The notes under the pieces are model-generated. The model was not told the origin of the DNA. It searched no databases and saw only the letters and a program-made list of their open reading frames with translations. From Candidatus Rifleibacteriota bacterium (lineage in GTDB: Bacteria > Muiribacteriota > Ozemobacteria > Ozemobacterales > Ozemobacteraceae): a stretch of 64,000 nt of DNA. Every line of letters begins with the position of its first letter. The first letter of the stretch is position 1. Made by a program: the position numbers and the translations under genes. This document shows positions 42,262 to 50,977 of the stretch, in pieces. The stretch covers positions 62,001 to 126,000 of the forward strand of contig JADFXM010000013.1 of NCBI GenBank assembly GCA_015233565.1, read 5' to 3'.

Positions 42262-43311
42262 GTGAAAATCGGATTTTTCATACCGAATAATGTGATAAGT
42301 CATAGCGTTGGTTGCCTGATGCAAGGCTTTCATGCACTAGGCTGGGAGGTGCATACAAACGGGGATGTTAAAAATGCTTTGTCCTCGCGCGGTATTTCAA
42401 CTCCCTTTGCAGTGGTTCCGGCAGAGTTTTTGTGCAGAACAGAGAAGAACGAGCTTCCCAGCGATATTCTTTTAGTCGATGTCTCGGATGGATATGGGGA
42501 GGATTACGATAGGCTATGCAAAATTGCCGCAACCAAGCCGGTTGTACTTGTTAACATGGGTGGGATGACCAACTTCTGGGATTACCCAGATTTCTTCATT
42601 GTGTTTACCACGCATTTTAATCGATTGGCAACGCGAGAGGGACGGATATTCCCTTTGAGTTTTGGTCTTTCCGAGGATACTATTCTTCTTTCTAATGGCA
42701 AAGATCTTAGCCAAAAGCGAAATATCATAATACGGAATTTTAGTGCAACATTTTCACAATCGGTTCGTAACGCCCTGGATTTGATGCTGGTTGAAAGCTT
42801 GGAAAAGCTTTTTAAGGTGGATAGGCGAAAAACTGATCCGTCGGACTATCTTGCACAACTTTCGGAGGTTGCTGCTGTTTGTGCTTATGGTGGGGAATTT
42901 GTTCCCGATTACTGGGGGTATGACTACCTTAGAGACCGATGGGAGAAAATGAGGATCAAGACCTACAAATTTAAATACATGGGCGCATCTCCGGTAGTGT
43001 TGCGCTGGGACAGCTGGCGCTATTTCGAGAGTTCGGTTATGGGGTGTGCCCCAATTCAAATGGATTTTAATGAATATGGATTTGTTTGGCCGATCAATCC
43101 AGAACCTTGGGTACATTACATCCCTGTTAATCTGAATTCTGTGAGCGATTTGCCACAATATCTTTCAGATCGAGTGAAGGATAGCCCTGACTTCCTGATT
43201 CAAATAGGCCGAAATGCTCGCAGTTGGGTAATTGAAAACTACAATCCCCGGAAACAGGCAGAATATGTTTTGTCTGTGGTTCAGGCAACCTGGCCAGAAG
43301 TGGTACTGTAA
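42262..43311 (+). CDS. glycosyltransferase-like protein, paralogue of 60655 product
   Basis: A 349-residue protein. It starts KIGFFIPNNVISHSVGCLMQG, a GT-B-like N-terminal strand, and later has FKYMGASPVVLRWDSWRYFE then GCAPIQMDFNEYGF and NARSWVIENYNPRKQAEYVL, the layout of the donor-binding half of exostosin/GT1-like enzymes (grouped residues, then a Glu, then a C-terminal helix). No exact family was recognised. GTG start with GGAAGG upstream. It and the 60655 product match along their full length and probably add similar sugars. Confidence 0.6.
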   Translation: MKIGFFIPNNVISHSVGCLMQGFHALGWEVHTNGDVKNALSSRGISTPFAVVPAEFLCRTEKNELPSDILLVDVSDGYGEDYDRLCKIAATKPVVLVNMGGMTNFWDYPDFFIVFTTHFNRLATREGRIFPLSFGLSEDTILLSNGKDLSQKRNIIIRNFSATFSQSVRNALDLMLVESLEKLFKVDRRKTDPSDYLAQLSEVAAVCAYGGEFVPDYWGYDYLRDRWEKMRIKTYKFKYMGASPVVLRWDSWRYFESSVMGCAPIQMDFNEYGFVWPINPEPWVHYIPVNLNSVSDLPQYLSDRVKDSPDFLIQIGRNARSWVIENYNPRKQAEYVLSVVQATWPEVVL

Positions 43312-43427
43312 AAATCAGAAACTGGGTAGGGTTCATTTTGATGTTGACAACCATCTTTTTTCAGGAAAAATTGACACAGCAAATTCGCTGAAATAATTTG
43401 TAAAAAAAGCCAGAGGAGACAATTTTA

Positions 43428-43577
43428 GTGCGAAAGGAAAAAGTTAACAGCTTTTTCACTGAAATCTCTGTTTTAAAAAAGGTTTTGAAGACAACTGCTC
43501 AGCTACTTTCATACAGTCTCGAAAAATTTGATGTTTGGGGCTGTACTGGTACATTTTTCGGAGAAATGATTTTTTAG
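43428..43577 (+). CDS. possible 49-residue small protein
   Basis: GTG 43428 follows AGAGGAG (43412-43418). The peptide starts MRKEKVNSFFTEIS and ends FFGEMIF. It lies in the 320-bp gap between two glycan genes. The ribosome site is good, but no family was recognised. Confidence 0.3.
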   Translation: MRKEKVNSFFTEISVLKKVLKTTAQLLSYSLEKFDVWGCTGTFFGEMIF

Positions 43578-43632
43578 GAAGTTAGTATGACTAAAACATT
43601 ACATTTAAGATGCGTTTGGAATCCAAAAAAAA

Positions 43633-44361
43633 ATGACTAATATTGTTGTTCTTGTCCCAATTTACAAATCCGAAATGAATAGGATGGAATCCTATTCGTT
43701 AGACGTATCTTTGTCTGCTTTAAAAAAACGAGAAATCCATTTTATAGGCTCAGCAAAGTTAGACAAACGTTTGTACACGGCACGTTATCCATCCATACCT
43801 TTTATTGGCTGGGATGATTCTTCTTTTGCTTCTGTCCAGGGCTATAGCAGATTGTTACTGAATACCGATTTTTATAATCGATTTATTGATTACGAATTCA
43901 TGCTGATTCTTCAAACCGATGCCATTGTTCTGCGGGATGAACTGGACTATTGGTGCATGCAACCATTCGATTATGTGGGAGCGCCTTGGCCCAATGGCGT
44001 GGAATTATTTGTTAATATCGGGCGACTCGAAGGCGACAAAGGGAAGCGAGTAATAGCAACTGTTGGAAACGGTGGTTTTAGCTTACGGCGTATTAAAAAA
44101 TTCATTTCTATTTTGTCGGAATTTCCCGACGCTTTAAATCTTTTTAAACGGACTGGTTCGAGTGAAGATTTATTTTTTAGTTTAATGGGAACTTTGTCAT
44201 CAGATTTTATTGTTCCAAATGAAATAACGGCTTCACGTTTTTCAATGGAATTGAAACCTTCTTATTACTATTCGGTCAACGGAGGAATTCTACCTATGGG
44301 AAGCCACGCCTGGTCGAAATATGAACCGGAGTTTTGGAAGCAACACCTTAAAGGAATCTGA
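43633..44361 (+). CDS. DUF5672-type glycosyltransferase-like protein
   Basis: A 242-residue GT-A-like protein. VVLVPIYKSEMN at the start, FIGWDDSSFASVQGYSRLLLN, MLILQTDAIVLRDELDYWC (acidic donor-binding DxD-like site), FDYVGAPWPNG, GNGGFSLRRIKK and SSEDLFFS follow the DUF5672 pattern often seen in capsule and O-antigen loci. ATG at 43633. Sugar unknown. Confidence 0.75.
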   Translation: MTNIVVLVPIYKSEMNRMESYSLDVSLSALKKREIHFIGSAKLDKRLYTARYPSIPFIGWDDSSFASVQGYSRLLLNTDFYNRFIDYEFMLILQTDAIVLRDELDYWCMQPFDYVGAPWPNGVELFVNIGRLEGDKGKRVIATVGNGGFSLRRIKKFISILSEFPDALNLFKRTGSSEDLFFSLMGTLSSDFIVPNEITASRFSMELKPSYYYSVNGGILPMGSHAWSKYEPEFWKQHLKGI

Positions 44362-44480
44362 GTTAGTGCAGGCAAAGTTTGAATAATGAAGACTGCAAAT
44401 TTTTTTTTAGGTTGCAATATAAGCATCGTCTGAATACGAAAAAATCGGCTAACTTGGCAACTCTCTGAGGAAAGAATAAA

Positions 44481-45650
44481 ATGTTACAGTTTGGCAGTGC
44501 TTTGTACAAAGATGACCCGCAGAACTCCGAGGTCACGAATTTTTTAACAAATTTTCGGAGGGAAATAAACGCTCCGGAATCTTCACTTAATCAATTACGC
44601 GAGCTAGTCAGGACGTCACCAAAACCTGGGCAAAGTCTTTTGATATATGTAAGGTTACTATTCTGGGGATATTTTTCCCCTGATGATGCACTGATAGACA
44701 TTTCAAATATTCTCTCAGTTGAAAATTTTAACCAACTTGGAGCTTTTGAGCGGATAGAAATAGCAACCTGCTTAGGCCCCCAACTTCTCTCAAAGCTGAT
44801 TCAAATTGATATTTCAGATGCTAAAAATTATCGAGAGTTTACTTACGAAAAATTTGTAGTAAAAGGTCAATTTGAAAACGATGAGGTATGGTGCTACTCG
44901 CCACCTCCCACCGGTTTTTTTTCAATAGTCGAGAATATACTACTCGCAAAATTTTTATGTTTATTGCAGAAAAAAACTTTTAAGCTTGATGATAATTTTC
45001 ATAAATGGTGGCGTTACCCGGTTCATTTTAACGAACTTTTCGGGGAAATATTCACATCTGAAAAGATTCCAGCAAACAAGCCTGTTAAATATCTTCCATG
45101 GAATATCGTACGTGATATTGTTTCCAAGACCAGTTTGGACATTTTGAATGCCTTTTCCAGCTTCAAGAAAGAAGAATATAAAAAAATTAAGTACCAGTTG
45201 GGTAATTGGCTGACTGGCATAGGTGAAGAAGCTATACATTATTCTGAAAGTGCTGTCTTTTATATCCGAGGTGGTGACAAACTGGTGCTTGAAACCATGC
45301 CCCTTCCGCTTCATGTGATAGAAAAAGATTTTGAATTCCTCATTAAAGCTTCAGAATGCTTTAAGGTTTTGTCAGACGACTATCAGCTTGCACAAAATTT
45401 TAAGGAAAAATTTGGTCCCGATAAGGTGGAAAATATCACAAAAAAAATTTTTAATGGATATTTTGTCCAGAGCATTGCCACTATTGATGATGTTCGTGCA
45501 ATCGTCAGAAATTATATGATACTTTCTTCAGTAAAATATAGTATGAGCTGTCCTTCTTCAAATCTAGTGAATTCAGCTCATTGGTCCAATGAAAAACTTG
45601 CTTCGATTCAGCTACATTCGACCCCTCTGTTAAAGTATGCTTACCTGTAA
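44481..45650 (+). CDS. unknown protein with fucosyltransferase-like basic motif
   Basis: A 389-residue protein starting at ATG 44481 with GAGGAAAG upstream. The N-terminal ~110 residues are helical. The later SAVFYIRGGDKLVLET resembles the H-x-R-x-GDK loop of GT23/O-fucosyltransferase folds, and a Ser/Asp stretch (LSDDYQLAQNFKEKFG) follows at the expected place. SMSCPSSNLVNSA near the end is like the donor-binding S-x-S-N part. A GT-B glycosyltransferase is likely but not certain. Confidence 0.5.
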   Translation: MLQFGSALYKDDPQNSEVTNFLTNFRREINAPESSLNQLRELVRTSPKPGQSLLIYVRLLFWGYFSPDDALIDISNILSVENFNQLGAFERIEIATCLGPQLLSKLIQIDISDAKNYREFTYEKFVVKGQFENDEVWCYSPPPTGFFSIVENILLAKFLCLLQKKTFKLDDNFHKWWRYPVHFNELFGEIFTSEKIPANKPVKYLPWNIVRDIVSKTSLDILNAFSSFKKEEYKKIKYQLGNWLTGIGEEAIHYSESAVFYIRGGDKLVLETMPLPLHVIEKDFEFLIKASECFKVLSDDYQLAQNFKEKFGPDKVENITKKIFNGYFVQSIATIDDVRAIVRNYMILSSVKYSMSCPSSNLVNSAHWSNEKLASIQLHSTPLLKYAYL

Positions 45651-45720
45651 TTTCTTGCTCCCATTTAACCAAATATACGTATGATTGAAGGAGAATTGGT
45701 ACTGCTCGCTTTTCACTAAT

Positions 45721-45850
45721 GAGTCTGTCGAAAAATGCCCAAATTTTCATATTTTTATGTACCCACCCAATTTTTCGTCTCGCTTTTAAGCATCAACAGT
45801 GGGTCGTTTTTTGTAACGAATAAAATTTACTGAGATTAATCGACAGTCTC
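45721..45850 (+). mobile_element. repeat family A, copy 2: 130-bp non-autonomous transposon-like element
   Basis: Starts GAGTCTGTCGAAAAAT and ends CGACAGTCTC, flanked by TAAT on both sides (45717-45720 and 45851-45854). Same orientation as copy 1 at 10065 and similar over the length. Its right end touches the stop codon of the glycosyltransferase-methyltransferase gene at 45850. Confidence 0.75.
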
Positions 45851-47214
45851 TAATACTGAGATGGAACAGGAACTTTTTGCATCAAAGAAATTAGATGAGG
45901 TCCCTTCCATTCCTGACTAATAATCTTGAACGCTCCTTTAAAACCATACATTTCAGCCCACCTGTTGATGTTGTCAAAATAAACAGCGAAGGTCTCTTCG
46001 GTAATAATGTTGACATGTGTGGGATCTCTAAATGCGGCAGGTTGCGGATATGCCGGAGTGAAAGATAGAAACGTTCCGTTTGGTTTCAGTACCCTGTATA
46101 TTTCGTTCATCAATTCAACAAATGGGTATCTACGTTCTGGTAGATAAATCAGTCGTGGAACATGTTCGATGAAATCGTGTGCAGTAACATATTCAAAACT
46201 GTCATCTTCATATGGTATTTTTTCAACCACCAAATCTGCTTTCTTAATATTATGTTCAAGATCGTCTCGTACATCAATGCCATAGACTATATCGGCGTTG
46301 AATATGTTTTTTGGAACTCGGCCACATCCAATATCCAGGCTTTTTGTCATTTTTATACCCAATATAACCTGATTTTCAAATTTATCAAAATTGGTATCCA
46401 CTTCCAGAGGCCTCAAATCGGAAGACACCTCTGAGTAATTTCCAATTTCGAAACCTTCAAGCCATCTGGGTTTCGAATGTGTGTGCGTAGAATCATCTGC
46501 AAAGCCAACATTGGTTGTCAGATTCCTTGGTGGAGTTACGCAATAACGGCCAGCTCTCCACAAGGAGAGTTGCATTCTCCAGGCCCATGAGTTTACTGTA
46601 CGATTGATCAAGCTATTTCTTACTGAATTCCAGAAATTTAGGGCACCGGGGTTATTCAAAATGGCAGGAAGACGGTTATTATAGAAATCGTCGTCAAATT
46701 CGATATTGTCATCATACAATCTCCAGCGATCACTCCATGTGGCCCATCCCCAGCAATGAAAAATACTGCAAAGAAAAGCATCGTCAGAGCTTCTGGGGTA
46801 ATCCTTCAGGTGAGAGACCAGGTTGTTTCCGGAAATTGCCCCTATTCTCTGATTTTGCGAATGTTGAGTAAGAATCTTAGTGCAATATCTGAAAAAGCCC
46901 TCCCCGAACCTGACATCGTCTTCCAGGATAATGCCTGTCTCGTTTTCCGAGAACAGCCAATCAATGTTCAGCTTGACATTTCGCCTTAAACCAAGGTTTT
47001 CTTTATTTTTACTGAGTTTTAAATTGCAATCCCAGTCAATTAAAGTCAGGGCTTTCTCTACAAGATGGCATTTTTCCTTGTCGTCCTCTCGTCCTTCTCT
47101 TGGCCCGTCAATCGCGAAATAGATTTTCCTTGGTCGGATTTGTTTCAGATTTTCAATGAGTCCAGCAGTATAATGCGGCCTGTTAAAATTCAATAGCAAT
47201 ACCGGAATGTCCAT
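45850..47214 (-). CDS. glycosyltransferase fused to class I methyltransferase
   Basis: About 454 residues; ATG 47214 is preferred to 47226 because GGAGGG lies 4 nt ahead. Residues ~1-270 are a GT-A enzyme of the GNT-I/hemolysin-like type: IPVLLLNFNRPHYTAGLIENL, YFAIDGPR, GIILEDDVRFGEGFF (EDD donor/metal site), FHCWGWATWSDRW. Residues ~305-450 are a SAM methyltransferase: SLDIGCGRVPKN, VYGIDVRDD, FEYVTAHDFIEHV and EIYRVLKPNGTFLSF. The pair could add and then methylate a sugar. It is the last gene of a three-gene minus-strand operon. Confidence 0.82.
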   Translation of the reverse strand: MDIPVLLLNFNRPHYTAGLIENLKQIRPRKIYFAIDGPREGREDDKEKCHLVEKALTLIDWDCNLKLSKNKENLGLRRNVKLNIDWLFSENETGIILEDDVRFGEGFFRYCTKILTQHSQNQRIGAISGNNLVSHLKDYPRSSDDAFLCSIFHCWGWATWSDRWRLYDDNIEFDDDFYNNRLPAILNNPGALNFWNSVRNSLINRTVNSWAWRMQLSLWRAGRYCVTPPRNLTTNVGFADDSTHTHSKPRWLEGFEIGNYSEVSSDLRPLEVDTNFDKFENQVILGIKMTKSLDIGCGRVPKNIFNADIVYGIDVRDDLEHNIKKADLVVEKIPYEDDSFEYVTAHDFIEHVPRLIYLPERRYPFVELMNEIYRVLKPNGTFLSFTPAYPQPAAFRDPTHVNIITEETFAVYFDNINRWAEMYGFKGAFKIISQEWKGPHLISLMQKVPVPSQY

Positions 47215-47245
47215 GAATCCCTCCATCTAACCTGGTCGTTCTTTA

Positions 47246-48055
47246 TCAAGCTGCCAGCGATTTAATGATTCCAGAAAAGCGAGATGCATTCGTTACATTA
47301 TCAATTCCAACATCAAAAAATTCGGGTTGTATGTTTTTGTTTCCTCTTACACGTGATGCTAGCATTTCAAGATAATGGTTATACTCCACGCCTTTGCGCA
47401 TAAACGTGTATAATAGCATTCTTTCGGCCTGCAAGGGCTCATTTACTTCTGCCAAATATTGGGGAACCGCATCAAGACGATGTCCATAAACTTCTGCGCA
47501 TTGAGTGGGTGCAAAAGCGAATCGGTCGTTCAGGCCTCCCCAACGTTGCCAGGACGGCGTGAGAATTGCACGACCTTCAGTATTCCCGCAAACTTCAATT
47601 GCATGCTTTAAATTAAGAGCGGTATGATAAAAAAGGTCTAGTCTCAGGAAGAGTAAATAGTCGAATTTGTCTTTTGGTACCATTGAATAAACGGTACGAA
47701 TAGAAAACATCTCGCGAAGAATATTTCTGATGCTGGCATAACCATCTTGATATTCGGAATCATGATGCGGGGAAAATATTTTGTAATTTATTGTTTTGTC
47801 GAAAGAATCCTGGTCAATTAAAACTAAATCGGAAAAGTGAATCGTTGCAAGAGATTGGACTTCCTGCATACAGTTAATTTCGCCGCTGCGTACATTTGAG
47901 AATCCTCCGCTCGGATTCATTAATGCACCAAAAATACTGTATTCGTATCCGCAATTCACAATCTGATCAAATATGTTCCGCTCGATGGAAGGCAAAGTGA
48001 TAGAAAGTGAGCGGTTTAATCCAAAAAAACAGACGGCAATTCGTGCAACCTTCAA
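47246..48055 (-). CDS. putative glycosyltransferase, GT-A-like
   Basis: A 269-residue protein. TTG start at 48055 with GAGAGG upstream. RIAVCFFGLNRSLSITLPSI opens like the second domain of the 52231 product (KIALCISGQLRG). FDYLLFLRLDLFYH has the R-x-D donor-type acidic site, and SWQRWGGLNDRFAFAP resembles the G-x-x-D..A.G step. No close family was recognised. Lies 23 bp after the aminotransferase gene. Confidence 0.55.
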   Translation of the reverse strand: MKVARIAVCFFGLNRSLSITLPSIERNIFDQIVNCGYEYSIFGALMNPSGGFSNVRSGEINCMQEVQSLATIHFSDLVLIDQDSFDKTINYKIFSPHHDSEYQDGYASIRNILREMFSIRTVYSMVPKDKFDYLLFLRLDLFYHTALNLKHAIEVCGNTEGRAILTPSWQRWGGLNDRFAFAPTQCAEVYGHRLDAVPQYLAEVNEPLQAERMLLYTFMRKGVEYNHYLEMLASRVRGNKNIQPEFFDVGIDNVTNASRFSGIIKSLAA

Positions 48056-48077
48056 AACAAGCCTCTCACAAACTTTT

Positions 48078-49214
48078 CTACCATCCTGATTTTACAACAG
48101 AACAAACTTTATCAACTTGTTCCAGTGTAACGCGAGGATGGGATGGCAGCACCAAATAACGATGTTCAAGCTCATCCATCACAGGCAAGTCTTTGCGACG
48201 TTGACCAAATATGGAATATCGATCGTTTCGAAAATGCACCTGAGCGGATTCAATTTTTTGTTCGCGCAATTTATCCATTAAACCTACGCGATCACCTTCC
48301 ACCAGAACAGTCAAAAGCCATGGACAGAAATCAAGAGCTTTTTCTGATACTGGCGCAATTACTTTAACTCCGCTAAAATTTTTAAGATTTTCCTGGTATT
48401 TTGCAAATATTGCCTTACGGTGCGAAATGTTGGAGTCAACTTTTTCTAATCCTCCTAATCCCATTGCAGCAGCAATATCAGTCATTTGGTATTTATATCC
48501 AACATCAACAATATCGTTCTCCCAAATCCCGCCTTGTTTTGATTCACGATCAATTCCAAACCATCGTAACTTTTTAGCACGTGGCAAGAGAGTCTTATTG
48601 CGGATTGCCAACATTCCACCATCACCTGTCGTCAAGGTTTTGATAGCCTGAAAGGAGAAAATGACAAAATCAGAAAATGACCCGACAATTTTTCCGTCAT
48701 ACCTAGAACCTAAAGAGTGTGCAGCATCCTGAATTACCGGAATGTTATATTTCAGCGCTAGGGAGTTGATCTCATCATAGTCACAGCATATTCCGCCGTA
48801 ATCGACAGTTACTATGGCACGGGTTCGGTCATTAATTTTTCTCTTTAAATCGGCAATGGAAATGTTCATCGTCTGAGGATCGATGTCAACAAAATTTACT
48901 TTGGCTCCTATGTAAAGAAGAGGAATGTTCGTAGCGGTACACGTGAATACAGGCACTAACACTTCATCGTCGGCCTGCAAACCTGCAAGTAAGTAAGCCA
49001 AATGCAAAGCATCTGTCCCACTTCCGACAGCTAATGGCGAATGATCGATTAAATATTTGGCTTTGAATTGTTGCTCAAAACGCTCTACTCGAGGGCCTTG
49101 CCCTATCCAACGTGTTGCCAGCGTTGCTGCAACTTCATCTATCGCTGTTTTTGGAACAGTTGGGTAAAATAGGGTTAATCCTTCGGAAGGATCCATTACT
49201 GGGTACTCGCGCAT
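48078..49214 (-). CDS. DegT/DnrJ/EryC1/StrS-type sugar aminotransferase
   Basis: A 378-residue PLP enzyme that adds an amino group to a keto-sugar nucleotide. Seen: VGSGTDALHLAYLL, VDYGGICCDYDEI, VIQDAAHSLGSRYDGK (PLP-binding Asp/Ala-His) and SFQAIKTLTTGDGGM with the catalytic Lys. GYKYQMTDIAAAMGLGGL is also typical. The end is perosamine-synthase-like. The keto-sugar supplier is not evident next to it. ATG 49214 with AAAGGA upstream; first gene of a minus-strand operon. Confidence 0.88.
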   Translation of the reverse strand: MREYPVMDPSEGLTLFYPTVPKTAIDEVAATLATRWIGQGPRVERFEQQFKAKYLIDHSPLAVGSGTDALHLAYLLAGLQADDEVLVPVFTCTATNIPLLYIGAKVNFVDIDPQTMNISIADLKRKINDRTRAIVTVDYGGICCDYDEINSLALKYNIPVIQDAAHSLGSRYDGKIVGSFSDFVIFSFQAIKTLTTGDGGMLAIRNKTLLPRAKKLRWFGIDRESKQGGIWENDIVDVGYKYQMTDIAAAMGLGGLEKVDSNISHRKAIFAKYQENLKNFSGVKVIAPVSEKALDFCPWLLTVLVEGDRVGLMDKLREQKIESAQVHFRNDRYSIFGQRRKDLPVMDELEHRYLVLPSHPRVTLEQVDKVCSVVKSGW

Positions 49215-49733
49215 GATTTTGAATTCCTTTCATACATAGGAATTAATTTTCCATTCTCACAATAACAGTTTCAATTGCGGATGTCAAAAGTGGATTATTA
49301 ATGATATAAAGGGGTTGACAAATGCTTTTACTCTTTTTCGCTGTGTAGTAGCCAATCTTTTCACAAATTATATCATGCTTGACGTTAACGTTGCCATTAA
49401 ATTGTTAATCGGATGTAATCTGAGCCACAACGGTGCGAGGTTTCTTGACATTTCTCAAAAAAACGAAAAGCTCTATTGGATGAAAGACAACTTGAATAGT
49501 AACGCATTCATGACCAAAGATGCTAACTATGATTCTTAGATTCTGAAAAAAGAGATTCAACATTACTTTCGAAGCTATTTCTTTTTTTGTTTTTTGTTCA
49601 ATCCGATAGTTGCAAGGATTTGGCTATTATAACGAAACTTGAGATTGGCAGCCTTCCTTTGGATTTGCAATTTTGTTCAACTTGCTAAGAAATATGCTTT
49701 GGAAAAATTTTCCAAGGATTGCGGAAACTACAA
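49215..49733. other. 520-bp intergenic region
   Basis: Contains TTTACTCTTTTTCGCTG at 49326-49342, identical in most bases to the right end of repeat family B but with no matching left end. A 74-codon frame at 49315-49539 starts with TTG, has no ribosome site and is not convincing. Confidence 0.4.
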
Positions 49734-49876
49734 CAGCGAAAAAGAGTAAAAAAACTGGACTTATAAACCTGTACCAACACAATTGCAGAGAATTTGGAAA
49801 AATAATTTTTCGCGAATTTTTTTTTGAATTGTATGATTAATTGCCAATGTCAATATGAATTTACTCTTTATTGCTG
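49734..49876 (-). mobile_element. repeat family B, copy 2: 143-bp non-autonomous transposon-like element
   Basis: Begins CAGCGAAAAAGAGTAAA and ends TTTACTCTTTATTGCTG. Its reverse complement aligns with 4041-4183 along the whole length, including ATATTGACATTGGCAATTAA and a run of nine A. Flanks AACTACAA (49726-49733) and AACTTCAA (49877-49884) suggest an 8-bp duplication with one change. The next gene starts ~25 bp after it. Confidence 0.72.
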
Positions 49877-49901
49877 AACTTCAAAGCCAACATTGACATT
49901 C

Positions 49902-50687
49902 ATGATCAGTTCTGCTAATTACTTTCTTATGCCAGAGTTCTTTTTTGAACAGTTTTCCCGGAATTTCATCAAGACGGGTTTCGACTATTCGACTGACGAA
50001 CTCCTGATCAGCCATGTAACCAATCAATTGAATGAGACTCTAAGTCTTCTTCGAAGTGACTTTCCTTTGTTGATAGAATGGCTCAATTGGGGAAGTACGA
50101 TTTTTCCAACGGTGGTTGCCGATAGAATACTTCATCGCGAATCACTCTCCGTCTTAGATTATGGGGGTGGTGCCGGCAGGCAATATGTTGAGATTACTCG
50201 GCCTCTTGGCGAGGTTTTAGCAAAAAAAGTTCAATATCATCTTGTTGAAATGCCAGAGTTTTGTCGTTATGCAACCCCGTTTATTGAACAGATATTCAAG
50301 GATGTTTATCTGTTAAGATTTCATGTACATTCGGAAATTCCTCAGATTAAGGTTGATATTGTTTCCTGTACTAGTTCTCTTCAGTATTCTGAAGATTTCA
50401 CATCGACAATTTATCGCTTATTAGCTTGTAACCCTGAGATTTTTTTGGTCATCAATACACCCGTCAACACTTCGATGACCTATTCCCGGCTTCAATGCAA
50501 TCTAGAGCCTTTTAAAATTCCGCAGTGGGTCTTTGGAATTAATGATTTGGATTCATTGTTTCGGACTCGTGGGTACAAGCGAACTTTTTTCTCTACGCAT
50601 CAACTGGATTATCCGACGCGTGACACTCCTCCAAACTCCGAAACTAAATTCTCAACATTATTTTACATCAGAGAGACTGCCGGTTGA
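49902..50687 (+). CDS. methyltransferase of TIGR04325 type
   Basis: About 261 residues. SLSVLDYGGGAGRQYVEI is the SAM-binding motif I in the form seen in TIGR04325 (LIC12133-like) putative methyltransferases of surface-glycan loci. YHLVEMPEFCRYATPFI, VDIVSCTSSLQYSEDF and LVINTPVNTSMTYSRLQ also fit. ATG 49902 or TTG 49893 are possible starts; neither has a clear ribosome site, perhaps because repeat B copy 2 inserted just upstream. Confidence 0.72.
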   Translation: MISSANYFLMPEFFFEQFSRNFIKTGFDYSTDELLISHVTNQLNETLSLLRSDFPLLIEWLNWGSTIFPTVVADRILHRESLSVLDYGGGAGRQYVEITRPLGEVLAKKVQYHLVEMPEFCRYATPFIEQIFKDVYLLRFHVHSEIPQIKVDIVSCTSSLQYSEDFTSTIYRLLACNPEIFLVINTPVNTSMTYSRLQCNLEPFKIPQWVFGINDLDSLFRTRGYKRTFFSTHQLDYPTRDTPPNSETKFSTLFYIRETAG

Positions 50688-50977
50688 TGCGTGCGCAAGC
50701 CATTTTATTCACCGATTGCCTACCTGTCTGCGTTCGAAATTACCTCCTCCTGTAAAATTCTAATAGACAATCATCTTAATGGTATGCAATTTTCAAAGGT
50801 TGGATTCTTTAAGAAAAAATATGACAGAGAGTCCAAGCCTGTTTGGGCTTTGTTATAAGCTTTTTAGAAATTCAGCCGAGAAGAAACAATTAAAGTGGTT
50901 GAAACAATCGAATTTTTAAATCTAAAAGCACGTATCCTTGAAAAATTCTGTTACTTTTTGGCGACCCCTAAACAATT

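Noticed and set aside
49326-49342. TTTACTCTTTTTCGCTG, a near-perfect right end of repeat family B
   Set aside because: No left end is found at 143 bp or nearby, so I do not call an element; it could be a decayed copy.
49315-49539. 74-codon rightward frame starting with TTG
   Set aside because: No ribosome site and no protein-like pattern; it overlaps the solo repeat end.
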